From NCBI RefSeq assembly GCF_009870785.1, contig NZ_WTWX01000001.1, positions 186,001 through 250,000 on the forward strand: a stretch of DNA of 64,000 nt, read 5' to 3'. Positions 52,887 to 62,152 of the stretch are shown in pieces. Made by a program: the position numbers and the translations under genes. Below the pieces are notes generated by a model. That model was not told the DNA's origin. It made no database searches and was given only the letters and a program-made list of their open reading frames with translations. Origin of the DNA: Paenibacillus sp. An7. GTDB lineage: Bacteria; Bacillota; Bacilli; Paenibacillales; Paenibacillaceae. The first letter of the stretch is position 1. Each line of letters opens with the position of its first letter.

Positions 52887-53681
52887 TTAGCTGGTGTATA
52901 CTTCCTCCAGCTCTTCGCGGGAAGGCGGTTCACCTTTTAATTGTTTTAGTACTTTTTTCAGCATCACAGATGCTTTGACTTTTATGTCAAGTGCTGCGGA
53001 GATTTCAATCTCATATCTGCGGTCCTTAATTGATCGTTTCAGATCTTCCACCGTATGAATTGGTTCACTGAAACGATTCACAACGCTTCCATATTGCAGA
53101 CACTGATGAGTATCGCTCCCTGCGACAATGGGGAGACCAAGCGCCTCAGCAAACGGTTCTAATTTCTGACGATTGACTTCTACTCCTTGTTTGAATAAAT
53201 CTTTTGCATTTAGATCCAGTGCATCTAATTGAATGAGCAGTTCTCTATTTAATGGATGCAGCGGAGTTGAATCCCGGAAGGGATGTCCTCCAATTTTTAA
53301 TAGATGGTACGTATCAGCAAGCTTTAGCAGCTGCGCAAATGGAATGAAGTTTTCTTTCGAGGTATAGGGTTCAAGCTCCGCTCGAATGGCCAAGATTTCT
53401 TCCTTTTTACCTATCAGCAGAATATGTCCTGTTTCTCTTATATCGACTTCGATTCCTGGGAATACCCGAACCCCGTGGGCTTCATAGTAGTGACCATTAT
53501 AAAGGAAGGCGGAATCAAGTCCTTCATACAAGGCTTCATAGTTTTTTGTATTAAAATGTTCGGTTAATGCTACCGCATCTAACCCGTTCAATTTTGCTTC
53601 TTGCATCATTTCGTGAAAATAATCCAGTGAAAAATCGGATTGTTTGGATAGTTTTCCGTGGGTGTGTAAATCGATTAACAT
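52887..53681 (-). CDS. PHP-domain metal-dependent phosphoesterase
   Basis: A 264-aa hydrolase of the polymerase-and-histidinol-phosphatase superfamily. Metal ligands are visible: DLHTHGK (His6, His8), TEHFN (His42), GIEVD (Glu78), GGHPFR (His133) and GSDTHQ (Asp190, His192). Relatives hydrolyse phosphoesters or nucleotides. It lies about 35 nt after an EcfT gene and belongs to an RpiR-controlled ECF operon, so it may process the imported compound after phosphorylation. This functional link is inference. Confidence 0.84.
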   Translation of the reverse strand: MLIDLHTHGKLSKQSDFSLDYFHEMMQEAKLNGLDAVALTEHFNTKNYEALYEGLDSAFLYNGHYYEAHGVRVFPGIEVDIRETGHILLIGKKEEILAIRAELEPYTSKENFIPFAQLLKLADTYHLLKIGGHPFRDSTPLHPLNRELLIQLDALDLNAKDLFKQGVEVNRQKLEPFAEALGLPIVAGSDTHQCLQYGSVVNRFSEPIHTVEDLKRSIKDRRYEIEISAALDIKVKASVMLKKVLKQLKGEPPSREELEEVYTS

Positions 53682-53716
53682 GTAACTTCATCTCCTTCTA
53701 CGTATGTTGATACCAA

Positions 53717-54550
53717 TTAATACAAAATGGATGGGAATTTCAGACCGAACCAGAACAACCAGATGATATAAAGGATAGAAAATGCAATAAAATACAAATC
53801 TAGCATGCCAAGTTTAAGATAAGATAATCTCATCTTTTTCACCTGACGGTTGTTAAGCCCATAGGTAAATCCTCGTGTTTCAAGCGCTTCAACCGTGGTT
53901 CTGGAACGTTTGGCCGTATTTAACATCAGCGGATAGAAACAAAGCACTGTCAGACGCAGATAATAAATGATGACCCGAATGTAGAGAAAACCAGACCGTT
54001 CGGGAGACCTTCCTCTTAAACGGAAAGACAACAGAATTTGATGAAACTCTTCTAATAGAGTAGGTAGAATGCGGTACCCGTATGACAAACTAAAAGAGAA
54101 TGTATCCGGTACACCGAGAGCGGACAGGCCATCACTTAATTTTTCCGGGTCCATACTTGAAAATACAGCGATACTGGCAAGTGAAATAACCGATAACTTC
54201 AGCGTTAACGTAAGGAGAGGTAAAAGGGAAGTAAAATCGCCTCCAAATAGCATCGAAAATAAGAACATCCACCCAACTTGACCGGCCAGTCCTAAACATA
54301 ATATGAAAATAAGGATGGAACTAACGCGAGATAACGCCGTCATACCTACCATAAGTACGAACATGCCGATTAGTATCGTCCGGTTATGAATAAACCAGGG
54401 AACGATGGTAAAAAACAAATACCAAGATAAAAGCGTACGCGGATCAAGCCGCCCGATAAATGTGGTGGTATTACCATAAGCCGTACCGAGTAATTCCAGC
54501 TTGATTCGTTCTACAGAGATGCGGTCAAGTGTCTTTTTGACGATTTCCAC
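53717..54550 (-). CDS. ECF transporter T component of an orphan module
   Basis: A 277-aa membrane coupling protein with about five helices and the two Arg-Gly coupling signatures SFRLRGRSPER and ALETRGFTYG. It is clearly distinct from the other EcfT in the window. Its start overlaps the end of the double-ATPase gene by 40 bp, implying tight coupling. It should work with the fused ATPase and the adjacent S component as a dedicated (group I) ECF importer. Confidence 0.87.
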   Translation of the reverse strand: MEIVKKTLDRISVERIKLELLGTAYGNTTTFIGRLDPRTLLSWYLFFTIVPWFIHNRTILIGMFVLMVGMTALSRVSSILIFILCLGLAGQVGWMFLFSMLFGGDFTSLLPLLTLTLKLSVISLASIAVFSSMDPEKLSDGLSALGVPDTFSFSLSYGYRILPTLLEEFHQILLSFRLRGRSPERSGFLYIRVIIYYLRLTVLCFYPLMLNTAKRSRTTVEALETRGFTYGLNNRQVKKMRLSYLKLGMLDLYFIAFSILYIIWLFWFGLKFPSILY

Positions 54551-56301
54551 GCGGTGTCCTCTCCTTCCGGTTGAGATTGTTCTCTAGGTGTGTAAAACGA
54601 AATGAATTCATCCAGCGAGTAACAAATTTTCGGCAATCTGAGACACCGGCTAAGTTCCATGAGCTGCGTAGGAAGCAGACCCGCTCGTTCAAGAAGTCTC
54701 TCATCTTCAAAGATCTGTTCCTTCGTACCGTCCGCAATGACAACCCCTTGATGCATCACAATGATCCGGCTTGCCCACTCCGCCACAAGTTGCATATCAT
54801 GAGTTGCGATAGCGACCGTCTCCACATGTGATTTCAAAGTAGAGAGTACACTGAGCATCTCCTGCTTTGTTGCAATATCCAAATTTGCCGTTGGTTCATC
54901 AAGGAGCATAATGGATGGCTGTATAGCGGCTCCAATCGCTAAAGCTACACGCCGTTGCTGTCCCCCGCTGAGCAGTCTTGCGTCCCGGTCCTTAAGTCCA
55001 GTAAGGCGGAAGCTTTCGAGTACGCTCTGAATACGTTCTTCCGCATCCGGCAAACGGTGAGCATGAACATAATAACCGACTTCTTTTTCAACAGAGTCCT
55101 CAATAAACATTTCTTCCGGGTTCTGATATACATAGGATACATGTCCTGCCATTCGCTCGGGGCTCATCCCTTTTAGCGAAAATCCATTCACATTCAAGTA
55201 TCCGCCCGTAGGTTTTACGATTCCTGCGATCAGTTTAAGTAAGGATGATTTCCCTGCACCGTTATTGCCGATAATCGCCACTGCTTCACCAGAGTGCAAA
55301 GTTACATTCACTCCATCCAGTACAGGGTGCATCTTCTTATGAATGGTGCGATATGATAAACGAACATCTTCTGCCACAACTACTTTTTTCTGAATATTGA
55401 GTTCTGTGACCACTAGTGGTTTTTCTATGTTTCCATGAGTCAACGTTAATTGACGCGATTGAAACCAGCTTTCTGCCTCTGTTATATGAACCGGAAGTAA
55501 AGTCCCGCCTTGTGGTAATGATCCGCGGTTCTTTAAATCCAGCCATGCTGCTTGGGTCACTTGCGGCGGATAGATCCCAAGCCCAAGTAACGTTTCTACC
55601 GAGGATAAGGCTTCCCGAGTTGGACGCTTCCATGCGACCTTTCCTTGATCCATCAGAACAACTTCCTTACAATAGTCAGCGATAAATTCGGCATGATGTT
55701 CGATAACAACAATGGTTTTTCCGTAATCTTCGTTTAAGCGTTTTAAAATATCATAGATATGCCTCGCATGCTGCGGATCAAGCTGTGATATCGGCTCATC
55801 AATCACTAAAATATCTGGATCCATAGCAAGCGCTCCCGCAAGTGCAAGCAGATGCTTTTGTCCGCCGCTGAGTGACCAAATGAATTCATCTTTTACATTA
55901 GACAGCCCCATCATCATCAGTGCTTTTTGACCTCGAGCTTGATAGTCAGGATAACCATAGTTGAGCGGGGTAAAAACGACATCATCAAGTACGGTCGGAC
56001 GAACCAGTTGATTCTCGAAATCTTGATATACATATCCTACCTTTCTCGATAGTTCGGCAACACTGCTCGTTTCAGACGATTGCCCGCATATGACGGACTC
56101 TCCATCGTAATCTCCCGTATAATAATGAGGAATCAGACCATTAAATAGTTTACAAAGAGTCGACTTCCCCGAACCGTTACTTCCGATAATCGCTGTGAAA
56201 TCTCCACGGTGCAGTGTTAAGGAAACGTCGTTCAATACAGGCTGCTCAGACCCGGGATACGTAAAAGAAACATGTGATAATTCGATTAATGGCTCAGGCA
56301 T
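54511..56301 (-). CDS. Fused double ABC ATPase of an orphan ECF transporter
   Basis: Two EcfA-type ATPases in one 596-aa chain. Domain 1 has Walker A GSNGSGKST (40-48), LSGGQ (144-148) and Walker B Asp168-Glu169. Domain 2 has Walker A GNNGAGKSS (345-353), LSGGQ (444-448) and Asp468-Glu469. The linker (about 240-310) is unconserved. The same layout occurs in YkoD-like ATPases of the thiamine-precursor transporter, but the S component here does not resemble YkoE. It overlaps its upstream S-component gene by 8 bp. Confidence 0.88.
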   Translation of the reverse strand: MPEPLIELSHVSFTYPGSEQPVLNDVSLTLHRGDFTAIIGSNGSGKSTLCKLFNGLIPHYYTGDYDGESVICGQSSETSSVAELSRKVGYVYQDFENQLVRPTVLDDVVFTPLNYGYPDYQARGQKALMMMGLSNVKDEFIWSLSGGQKHLLALAGALAMDPDILVIDEPISQLDPQHARHIYDILKRLNEDYGKTIVVIEHHAEFIADYCKEVVLMDQGKVAWKRPTREALSSVETLLGLGIYPPQVTQAAWLDLKNRGSLPQGGTLLPVHITEAESWFQSRQLTLTHGNIEKPLVVTELNIQKKVVVAEDVRLSYRTIHKKMHPVLDGVNVTLHSGEAVAIIGNNGAGKSSLLKLIAGIVKPTGGYLNVNGFSLKGMSPERMAGHVSYVYQNPEEMFIEDSVEKEVGYYVHAHRLPDAEERIQSVLESFRLTGLKDRDARLLSGGQQRRVALAIGAAIQPSIMLLDEPTANLDIATKQEMLSVLSTLKSHVETVAIATHDMQLVAEWASRIIVMHQGVVIADGTKEQIFEDERLLERAGLLPTQLMELSRCLRLPKICYSLDEFISFYTPREQSQPEGEDTAWKSSKRHLTASL

Positions 56302-57172
56302 TTTTTGTATCCGTCCTGTTTGCAGATTTTGAAGCCTTACTGCGAAGAATAAAGATGGTGACGATAGCGATTACAGCTGCTGCTGCAATACTGACCCAGA
56401 TCAGTGTGCTTTCCGAAGATTCAGCAAAAGGAAGCTCCCACTCCCCAAAACTCCATTCTGTTTCGGACATAACTTCAGCACCCACGGCAAGGAGTGCAAG
56501 TACTACGCCCATAATGATAAATTTAGGAGAAAGCCAATTAGACATCTCATACTTTGTATCTTTGTGGCGCGGTCTCATACCAAGAAGCGGTTCGATTTTG
56601 CCATATAGACGTGGAACTAAATACAGTGTCGGCAGCAGTGCAAACAAAATACCAGAGAATAAAACATCATTAAGAAATCCAACACCTTCAATGATTACAA
56701 TACTTTCGGCTAGTCCTTTGACCGCTTCAAGTTCCTCTACCCCAACCCATACTTTAACAACATCAACGATAGAACTCAGCAATTGATGGATAGCAACTCC
56801 TGTCATTGCAGCGATCCCCACCTGCCGTTTATTCGTCGGATCAGACACCATTCGGCCAGCTGTATACATCGCAAGGGAGAAGGTAATGAATTTTTCTAAT
56901 TCGCCAATTCCTCCGAATTGCCCCAGCATCAGCTCTCCAAAGATAATTTCTCCAACAGAAGCACCTACTGCGGCATAAAGCGGATGAAACAACATACAAA
57001 GGGTGAGCGGTATAAATGCAAAATACTCAACGGACAATTCAATCGGTCCCAGCTGTATGCTGGGTATGAGCTCGGTGAACATGTTAGACAAGCCATACAA
57101 GGACATCGACAGTACAAAAATCATCATTTTTTGAGATTGTGTCAGTGTATAGCGGGTAGACAACGTACTCAT
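56294..57172 (-). CDS. Putative ECF substrate-binding (S) component, unknown ligand
   Basis: A 292-aa membrane protein with GGGAGG before its ATG. About six N-terminal helices (FVLSMSLYGLSNMFTELIPS; VEYFAFIPLTLCMLFHPLYA; AAVGASVGEIIFGELMLGQF) resemble ECF S components. A 100-residue C-terminal extension adds two helices (IIMGVVLALLAVGAEVM and IWVSIAAAAVIAIVTIFIL). It does not match BioY, ThiT, RibU or YkoE motifs. Its place first in the operon before ATPase, T component and PHP hydrolase supports the S role; the ligand is unknown. Confidence 0.75.
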   Translation of the reverse strand: MSTLSTRYTLTQSQKMMIFVLSMSLYGLSNMFTELIPSIQLGPIELSVEYFAFIPLTLCMLFHPLYAAVGASVGEIIFGELMLGQFGGIGELEKFITFSLAMYTAGRMVSDPTNKRQVGIAAMTGVAIHQLLSSIVDVVKVWVGVEELEAVKGLAESIVIIEGVGFLNDVLFSGILFALLPTLYLVPRLYGKIEPLLGMRPRHKDTKYEMSNWLSPKFIIMGVVLALLAVGAEVMSETEWSFGEWELPFAESSESTLIWVSIAAAAVIAIVTIFILRSKASKSANRTDTKNA

Positions 57173-57357
57173 TAATAAAATCCTCCCTTAACATCTCATA
57201 ATATAATCTCATTATAGGAAGGAGGGATTAACGCAACATGGTTGTTTTATCAAGGCTGTGTTAACTTTTTTTCATTATTTTTAATGATGTAAAAATATTT
57301 ACATGACATTTCACCTGTAAGGTAGAGAAACAGAATATTTTGTGAGGTGAGATGAAC

Positions 57358-58191
57358 ATGTATGAGAATTGGAATAAGAAAACATTTTCAAGAAATCAAA
57401 GACTGCTTGCGGAATTTATTCAGCGTAATGAACAGCGTGTGCTCTATTTGACTGAACAAGAAATAGCAGATGAACTTGGAATAAGTATCGCTTCGGTGTC
57501 GCGGTTTTGGAAAGCGGTTGGATTTCTAAATGCCAAACAATTCAAAGCAAGACTTCGATTTCGACTGGAAACATCACCCGCGATGAAACTTCAAGAAACG
57601 ATGAATCTAGTGAAGGAACTTTCCCTGCCGGAGACGCTGTTAAATAGCAGCTTGCACCATTTGGAAGAGACGAGTAAGAGGCTTTCTCCTGAACTGCTGA
57701 AAGAAACATCTGACATGATTCAGCAAGCAAGGCAAGTGTATGTATATAGCCCGGGGCCTTGTATTTCGCTGGCACAATTGTTTGCTTTTCGGTTACGTCG
57801 TTTTGGAATAGACATTCAAATGATGGCGCCGAGCGGTCACGAATTGTTAGAGACCCTTATGCATGCAAGTGAGAAGGATGTCATTCTCGTATTTGGATTT
57901 GTTCAACTTCTGCCCGAAATTGAAGTCATTATGGATCATGCGCAAGAGGCTCATTACCGCATCATCCTAATCACAGATCGTTACATCTATCCGAGGTCCG
58001 ATCATGCAGATCTTGTCCTTTATGCAGGGCGCGGAGAAGTTTGGGAATTTCATTCGATGATCGCTCCTATGTATGTAATTGAAAATTTGATTTTACATAT
58101 TGGGATGAGCATACCTGAACGCCATTTAGATAAACTAACTCATCTTCAGCAAATGAGAGTTACTTATGCTTCTAAACTTCCTCGGCAATAA
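57358..58191 (+). CDS. RpiR-family regulator (HTH + SIS domains)
   Basis: A 277-aa regulator. ATG 57358 is 8 nt after GAGGTGA; a second ATG at 57352 is too close. The N-terminal helix-turn-helix is LTEQEIADELGISIASVSRF, and the C-terminal SIS fold (about 110-260: ARQVYVYSPGPCISLAQLFA, DVILVFGF, YRIILITDRY) binds phosphosugars in characterised members. It diverges from the ECF/PHP operon across 185 bp and probably controls it, which hints at a phosphorylated sugar-like inducer. Confidence 0.85.
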   Translation: MYENWNKKTFSRNQRLLAEFIQRNEQRVLYLTEQEIADELGISIASVSRFWKAVGFLNAKQFKARLRFRLETSPAMKLQETMNLVKELSLPETLLNSSLHHLEETSKRLSPELLKETSDMIQQARQVYVYSPGPCISLAQLFAFRLRRFGIDIQMMAPSGHELLETLMHASEKDVILVFGFVQLLPEIEVIMDHAQEAHYRIILITDRYIYPRSDHADLVLYAGRGEVWEFHSMIAPMYVIENLILHIGMSIPERHLDKLTHLQQMRVTYASKLPRQ

Positions 58192-58194
58192 CAC

Positions 58195-58234
58195 AAAAAA
58201 GGACCATTCCGATGAAGGAATCATCCTTTTTTTG
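58195..58234. terminator. Bidirectional terminator between rpiR and the ger operon
   Basis: AAAAAGGA-CC-ATTCC pairs with GGAAT-CA-TCCTTTTT, flanked by A- and T-runs. Confidence 0.78.
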
Positions 58235-58240
58235 TGGTCC

Positions 58241-59389
58241 TTACTCAATTATTCCTGTCCGAATTGTATCAATTTGCGCTTTCCCATGAATCTTTATATT
58301 CGGGAACATATCTCCCCACTGTTCGTCGACGACCTTGCCATCCTTGGAATGACTTCGATAGAGCTCACCAAATCCAACAACATCTGAGTTCACTTTACGA
58401 ATTTTATCGAGGAAAGATTGTAGATCTTTTGAGACTTCCTTACCTAATTGTTTCTCTAAAGCGAGAATCGCTTTATTTTCTTTAAACTTATACACTTGAG
58501 AAATTTCCTCGATGTTAATATCTATATCTAAAGAAGCCTCAAATGTTCTCGATTCCTTGTCTACTAATTTTACTTTTCCCTTATTTTTAATAATACTAAA
58601 CACTACTTTTACTTCATCAGTATTTTCATCATTGAGTTCTGTATGAAAATACTGATCCATACCGCTCTCCTTCATATCTTTCTTTTTTATTATGGTTTCA
58701 TAAAGATAAGGGGTTTTTTTCCCTTTTAGTGTTTTTAGAAAGAAACCTTCTTTTGAGGATGCTTCTCCTACGATGTCCCCGCCATGTAACAAAGAGAGAG
58801 AGGTAATTACAATCTCCTCCCCTTCTCTTTTAATCGTAGGGATTGCAATATCTAAAGTACTCGTATCCCTAAAATAAGTAAAATCGTGAAGAGTTAGCTC
58901 CGGCACCCAGTTAAATCGCGAATTATGTTCAAGTAAACTGTTAAGTGACATTCCTATGTTTTTGAATTTTTCATATGGATGTGTTAATAAATCTTCTGTA
59001 GATCCATCTACAATCGCAATCTTAATCATATCGCCGAAAAATGGATCACGACTTAGTACATAAACCTCATTCAACATTTTTTGATCAAATATCGCTTTAT
59101 TCAATAGAACGACCCTTGTTTGCCCTGTTGCAATTTCGTTAGGCAGCTTCTCATTGAGTTTCCTGCGAGCAGATTTACTTGTCTCCGCTTCAACTGTGAC
59201 TACTCGGTTTGTATCTCCCGCATGCTCCTCCGATTCTAATAAAGACGCAGTAACTTGAAAAGAATGATTCTCCTTTGCATCATAGCCTATTGCAAGTGTA
59301 AGGGATTGTTGCTCTAATATTTTTGTTTTAGGGCAACCACTAAGAAGGAGCATCACGATGAGAAAAAACATAATTCGAAGGCGCTTCAT
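58241..59389 (-). CDS. Spore germinant receptor lipoprotein, GerC type
   Basis: The C subunit of a GerA-type germinant receptor, 382 aa. The lipoprotein signal ends in LLLSGC (Cys19). The protein then shows the GerAC pattern: LAIGYDAKENHSFQVTASLL, GQTRVVLLNKAIFDQ, SRDPFFGDMIKIAIVDGSTE and the C-terminal region of alternating Lys/Glu helices. Its ATG overlaps the GerB stop by one base (TAATG). It is anchored on the outer face of the spore inner membrane. Confidence 0.92.
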   Translation of the reverse strand: MKRLRIMFFLIVMLLLSGCPKTKILEQQSLTLAIGYDAKENHSFQVTASLLESEEHAGDTNRVVTVEAETSKSARRKLNEKLPNEIATGQTRVVLLNKAIFDQKMLNEVYVLSRDPFFGDMIKIAIVDGSTEDLLTHPYEKFKNIGMSLNSLLEHNSRFNWVPELTLHDFTYFRDTSTLDIAIPTIKREGEEIVITSLSLLHGGDIVGEASSKEGFFLKTLKGKKTPYLYETIIKKKDMKESGMDQYFHTELNDENTDEVKVVFSIIKNKGKVKLVDKESRTFEASLDIDINIEEISQVYKFKENKAILALEKQLGKEVSKDLQSFLDKIRKVNSDVVGFGELYRSHSKDGKVVDEQWGDMFPNIKIHGKAQIDTIRTGIIE

Positions 59390-60513
59390 TATGTATGTTC
59401 TCCTCCTTTTCGCTGGTTCTTTTTACGCCATGCAGATACAATGAACACGATACAACAAAGCAAAGCTGGATAAACAAATGAAAAGAAAATACTGCTTACT
59501 TCAAGTCGAATCATAAAATCTTTAACTTCAAGACGTTTATGGAATATAATTGACATCACAAGAATCATAGAAAACACGGCGATTAATATAGGCTTTGGAT
59601 TTAACTTCCATATCCTCTTGCAACCTCTTGTAATCAGCCAAGTATTTAACAATATTCCTGATAGAATGACTAACATCCATACCGAGATGACAATAAACTC
59701 CAGACGTTCTAGATAAGGGTACTCCACAATCTTGAGCATATTTAGGGACGGCCAAAGTGATCGTAATAACTGATCTGGAGCAAAGTATCCAATCGATATA
59801 ACCATAATAAAAAGATATAGAATATTACTGAATAAAACAGCAAGTTGTGAATGTAACATGACTCGCTTCTTATTCAGTATAAATGGATACATCACAGCAA
59901 TAATCTCAAATCCCGCCAGACTAAATCCCATTCTAACTGCACCGTTCATGATATCCCAAGAACTTGAATCAAGCACGGGGAGCAGCTGTGTCCAGATCGC
60001 ATGCTGTATTGAAGAATGAAACAGGATGAGGGTTAGCAGCGTTGCAATAAAACTAAACAAACAGATGCCCACAATGACCCTTATTCCTCCAATAGCCGCA
60101 TAGAATGCTAAGCAGCTGAGTAAGAGGACGATTACCCAAGTTGGTATATCAGGAAATATCCAAGCCTGAACTACAGAGGAGTAGTTTCTCATCACTGCAA
60201 AAGTAACGAGAAAATAATACACGATATATATTAAATTAAATATCATGCCAATCCATTTGCCATACAAGTCATAATGTATACCAAACAGATCAGCCGATTT
60301 ATATTTCTGCAAGGCGCGGACGATGAGCCACATGATTGCATGGGTAACGAGCCCAGCAACAATAACGGAAATCCATGCGTCTCGCATGGAAGCTTCATAT
60401 ACAACTCGCTGAAAAGTAAATATTCCTACCCCCACCTGGGTATTGGTTATTATAAAAAAGAGAAGGTATGCATGGAGCATCATATTTTTAGGTGGATAGA
60501 CATTAATCTTCAT
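59389..60513 (-). CDS. Spore germinant receptor permease-like subunit, GerB type
   Basis: The B subunit, 374 aa with about ten helices, from the amino-acid/polyamine/organocation transporter fold. Recognisable are FFIITNTQVGVGIFTFQRVV, DLFGIHYDLYGKWIGMIFNL and the extended helices to the C-terminus ending WRKKNQRKGGEHT. It probably contributes the germinant-binding site. Gene order A-B-C with 15-nt and overlapping junctions is standard. Confidence 0.92.
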   Translation of the reverse strand: MKINVYPPKNMMLHAYLLFFIITNTQVGVGIFTFQRVVYEASMRDAWISVIVAGLVTHAIMWLIVRALQKYKSADLFGIHYDLYGKWIGMIFNLIYIVYYFLVTFAVMRNYSSVVQAWIFPDIPTWVIVLLLSCLAFYAAIGGIRVIVGICLFSFIATLLTLILFHSSIQHAIWTQLLPVLDSSSWDIMNGAVRMGFSLAGFEIIAVMYPFILNKKRVMLHSQLAVLFSNILYLFIMVISIGYFAPDQLLRSLWPSLNMLKIVEYPYLERLEFIVISVWMLVILSGILLNTWLITRGCKRIWKLNPKPILIAVFSMILVMSIIFHKRLEVKDFMIRLEVSSIFFSFVYPALLCCIVFIVSAWRKKNQRKGGEHT

Positions 60514-60528
60514 AGCTCTACCTCCTGA

Positions 60529-61986
60529 TCAATCATCATTGTCAGATTTCAACTTCTTCATCATTTTGGTTCTCCAAAAAGAATCATTCCTTTTCGTTAC
60601 ATCCGATTGATAAGCAAACTGTGAGGAATCTGTAATCAATGTGGCATTAAGCAGCCCTTTGGTATCCGGTGGATATAAAGGGTAAAGGTAGGGCTTTCCA
60701 TAACTTGTCATTCGAAGTAAATGAATTAACAAGAAAATTGCAAAGAAAGCAATGCCTATTAATCCTAAAGCCCCAGCAGCGATTAACATAGGGAATCGCA
60801 CAAAACGAATGGTAGATCCCATCATATAGTTTGGTGTGGTAAAAGAACCGAGTGCGGCAAGTGCAACAAGCATGACGAGTGTATTGCTTGTAAATCCTGC
60901 CTGTACGGCAGCTTGGCCTATAACGATACCACCTACTATACCCATGGTTTGTCCCACTTTTGTCGGCAGACGTGCTCCTGCTTCTCTTAATAATTCAATT
61001 GACGTTTCCATAAGCAGAGCCTCCAAGAGCGGCGGAAACGGAACCCTTATTCTTGTACTAATCAAAGGCTCTAACAAGGGTACAGGAATAATTTCATAGT
61101 GATACGTTAAGGCAGCTACATACATAGGGGTTAGAAAAATCGAAAAAATAAAAGCGACCGCTCTTAATAGCCTGGTGAAGGTTCCGATTCCCCACGTATT
61201 GTACCGATCTTCAACCGAATAGAAAAAATCGAAAAATGTAGTTGGACCAATGATGACTTGGGAATTTCCCTCCATGAAGACAACAACCTTCCCCTTTAAT
61301 AAGGCTCGCGAGGTGAGGTCTGGGCGTTCTGTTAATGTCATTTCTGGAAACAATGAATATTTATTATCCGTTAACAGCTTTAGCAATAACGGGCTCCCAA
61401 ATACCCCTTTTACTTTTCTTCGTTCAATACGCTTACGAATCGTCTCGATAAACGGAATGACATCGGGAGATTGCATATAAAGCATCGTAGCCATCGTATT
61501 TGTCTCTGAATTTATCTGAATTTCCTCTTGAATTAACTTCGGACTTGTAATATATGAACGAACAAGAGCTATATTTTTCCCCATAGACTCCGTAAATGCC
61601 TGCATCGGTCCATAAATGGTGGTTTCATTCTCTGCATTAGAAGGGGAACGAGTAGGGATATTAGCTACACTAACGAGAATTCCCTCTTCACTTCCCTCCA
61701 TAAATACAAGAGCATAACCACTTAGCAGATTCTTGATCGCATTTGACATCTGGTCAAACTTCTTGCAATCGCCGATGGCAATCTGATCTGAAAGAGAATT
61801 AATATCCTCATAATGATCTTTCTCTATAATTTTTCCGATTACATTCTGATTGATTTGCTCGCAGTCCACCATACCAGACATAAAACAAATAGCGATTTTC
61901 TCACCGACTGGCTTTGTAATGAGTCCTTCACTTTCGTTTAATAACGTTTTAAGTTGTTTTTCGATTTGGTTACTATAATCTGACAT
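60529..61986 (-). CDS. Spore germinant receptor subunit, GerA type
   Basis: The A subunit, 485 aa from ATG 61986 (an ATG at 62010 is also open). A soluble N-terminal domain of about 230 aa (GEKIAICFMSGMVDCEQINQ, KNLLSGYALVFMEGSEEGIL) is followed by five membrane helices with the family motif PLLEPLISTRIRVPFPPLLE, then SIELLREAGARLPTKVGQTM and GIVGGIVIGQAAVQAGF. Complete for the family (usually about 480-500 aa). Transcription probably starts from the sigma-G-like promoter upstream, in the forespore. Confidence 0.92.
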   Translation of the reverse strand: MSDYSNQIEKQLKTLLNESEGLITKPVGEKIAICFMSGMVDCEQINQNVIGKIIEKDHYEDINSLSDQIAIGDCKKFDQMSNAIKNLLSGYALVFMEGSEEGILVSVANIPTRSPSNAENETTIYGPMQAFTESMGKNIALVRSYITSPKLIQEEIQINSETNTMATMLYMQSPDVIPFIETIRKRIERRKVKGVFGSPLLLKLLTDNKYSLFPEMTLTERPDLTSRALLKGKVVVFMEGNSQVIIGPTTFFDFFYSVEDRYNTWGIGTFTRLLRAVAFIFSIFLTPMYVAALTYHYEIIPVPLLEPLISTRIRVPFPPLLEALLMETSIELLREAGARLPTKVGQTMGIVGGIVIGQAAVQAGFTSNTLVMLVALAALGSFTTPNYMMGSTIRFVRFPMLIAAGALGLIGIAFFAIFLLIHLLRMTSYGKPYLYPLYPPDTKGLLNATLITDSSQFAYQSDVTKRNDSFWRTKMMKKLKSDNDD

Positions 61987-62052
61987 AATGGCGTTATCCT
62001 TTTCCCTCATCAATTTACACCACAGCTAATATTCACCACTATGGAGCATACA

Positions 62053-62083
62053 TAATATGTCCGTATGATCTTCAATTCATTCA
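62053..62083 (-). promoter_or_regulatory. Sigma-G-like promoter of the germinant receptor operon
   Basis: Reverse strand TGAATG (62078-62083), 18-bp spacer, CATATTA (62053-62059), close to the forespore consensus TGAATA-18-CATACTA. It lies about 60 nt upstream of gerA. Confidence 0.62.
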
Positions 62084-62123
62084 TAAATAATGACAATGCA
62101 TTGAGATCAGTTGCATGTAAACG

Positions 62124-62150
62124 CAAAAAACCGTGGAGCTTACCACGGTC
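62124..62150 (-). terminator. Terminator after the MacB-like ABC operon
   Basis: Reverse strand ACCGTGG pairs with CCACGGT, followed by TTTTTGCG. Confidence 0.82.
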
Positions 62151-62152
62151 TC

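Noticed and set aside
56274-56786. Long open frame of 170 codons on the plus strand
   Set aside because: Lies wholly antisense to the S-component gene, has no ribosome binding site and is low-complexity Ser/Thr/Ile, as expected of a complement of hydrophobic codons.
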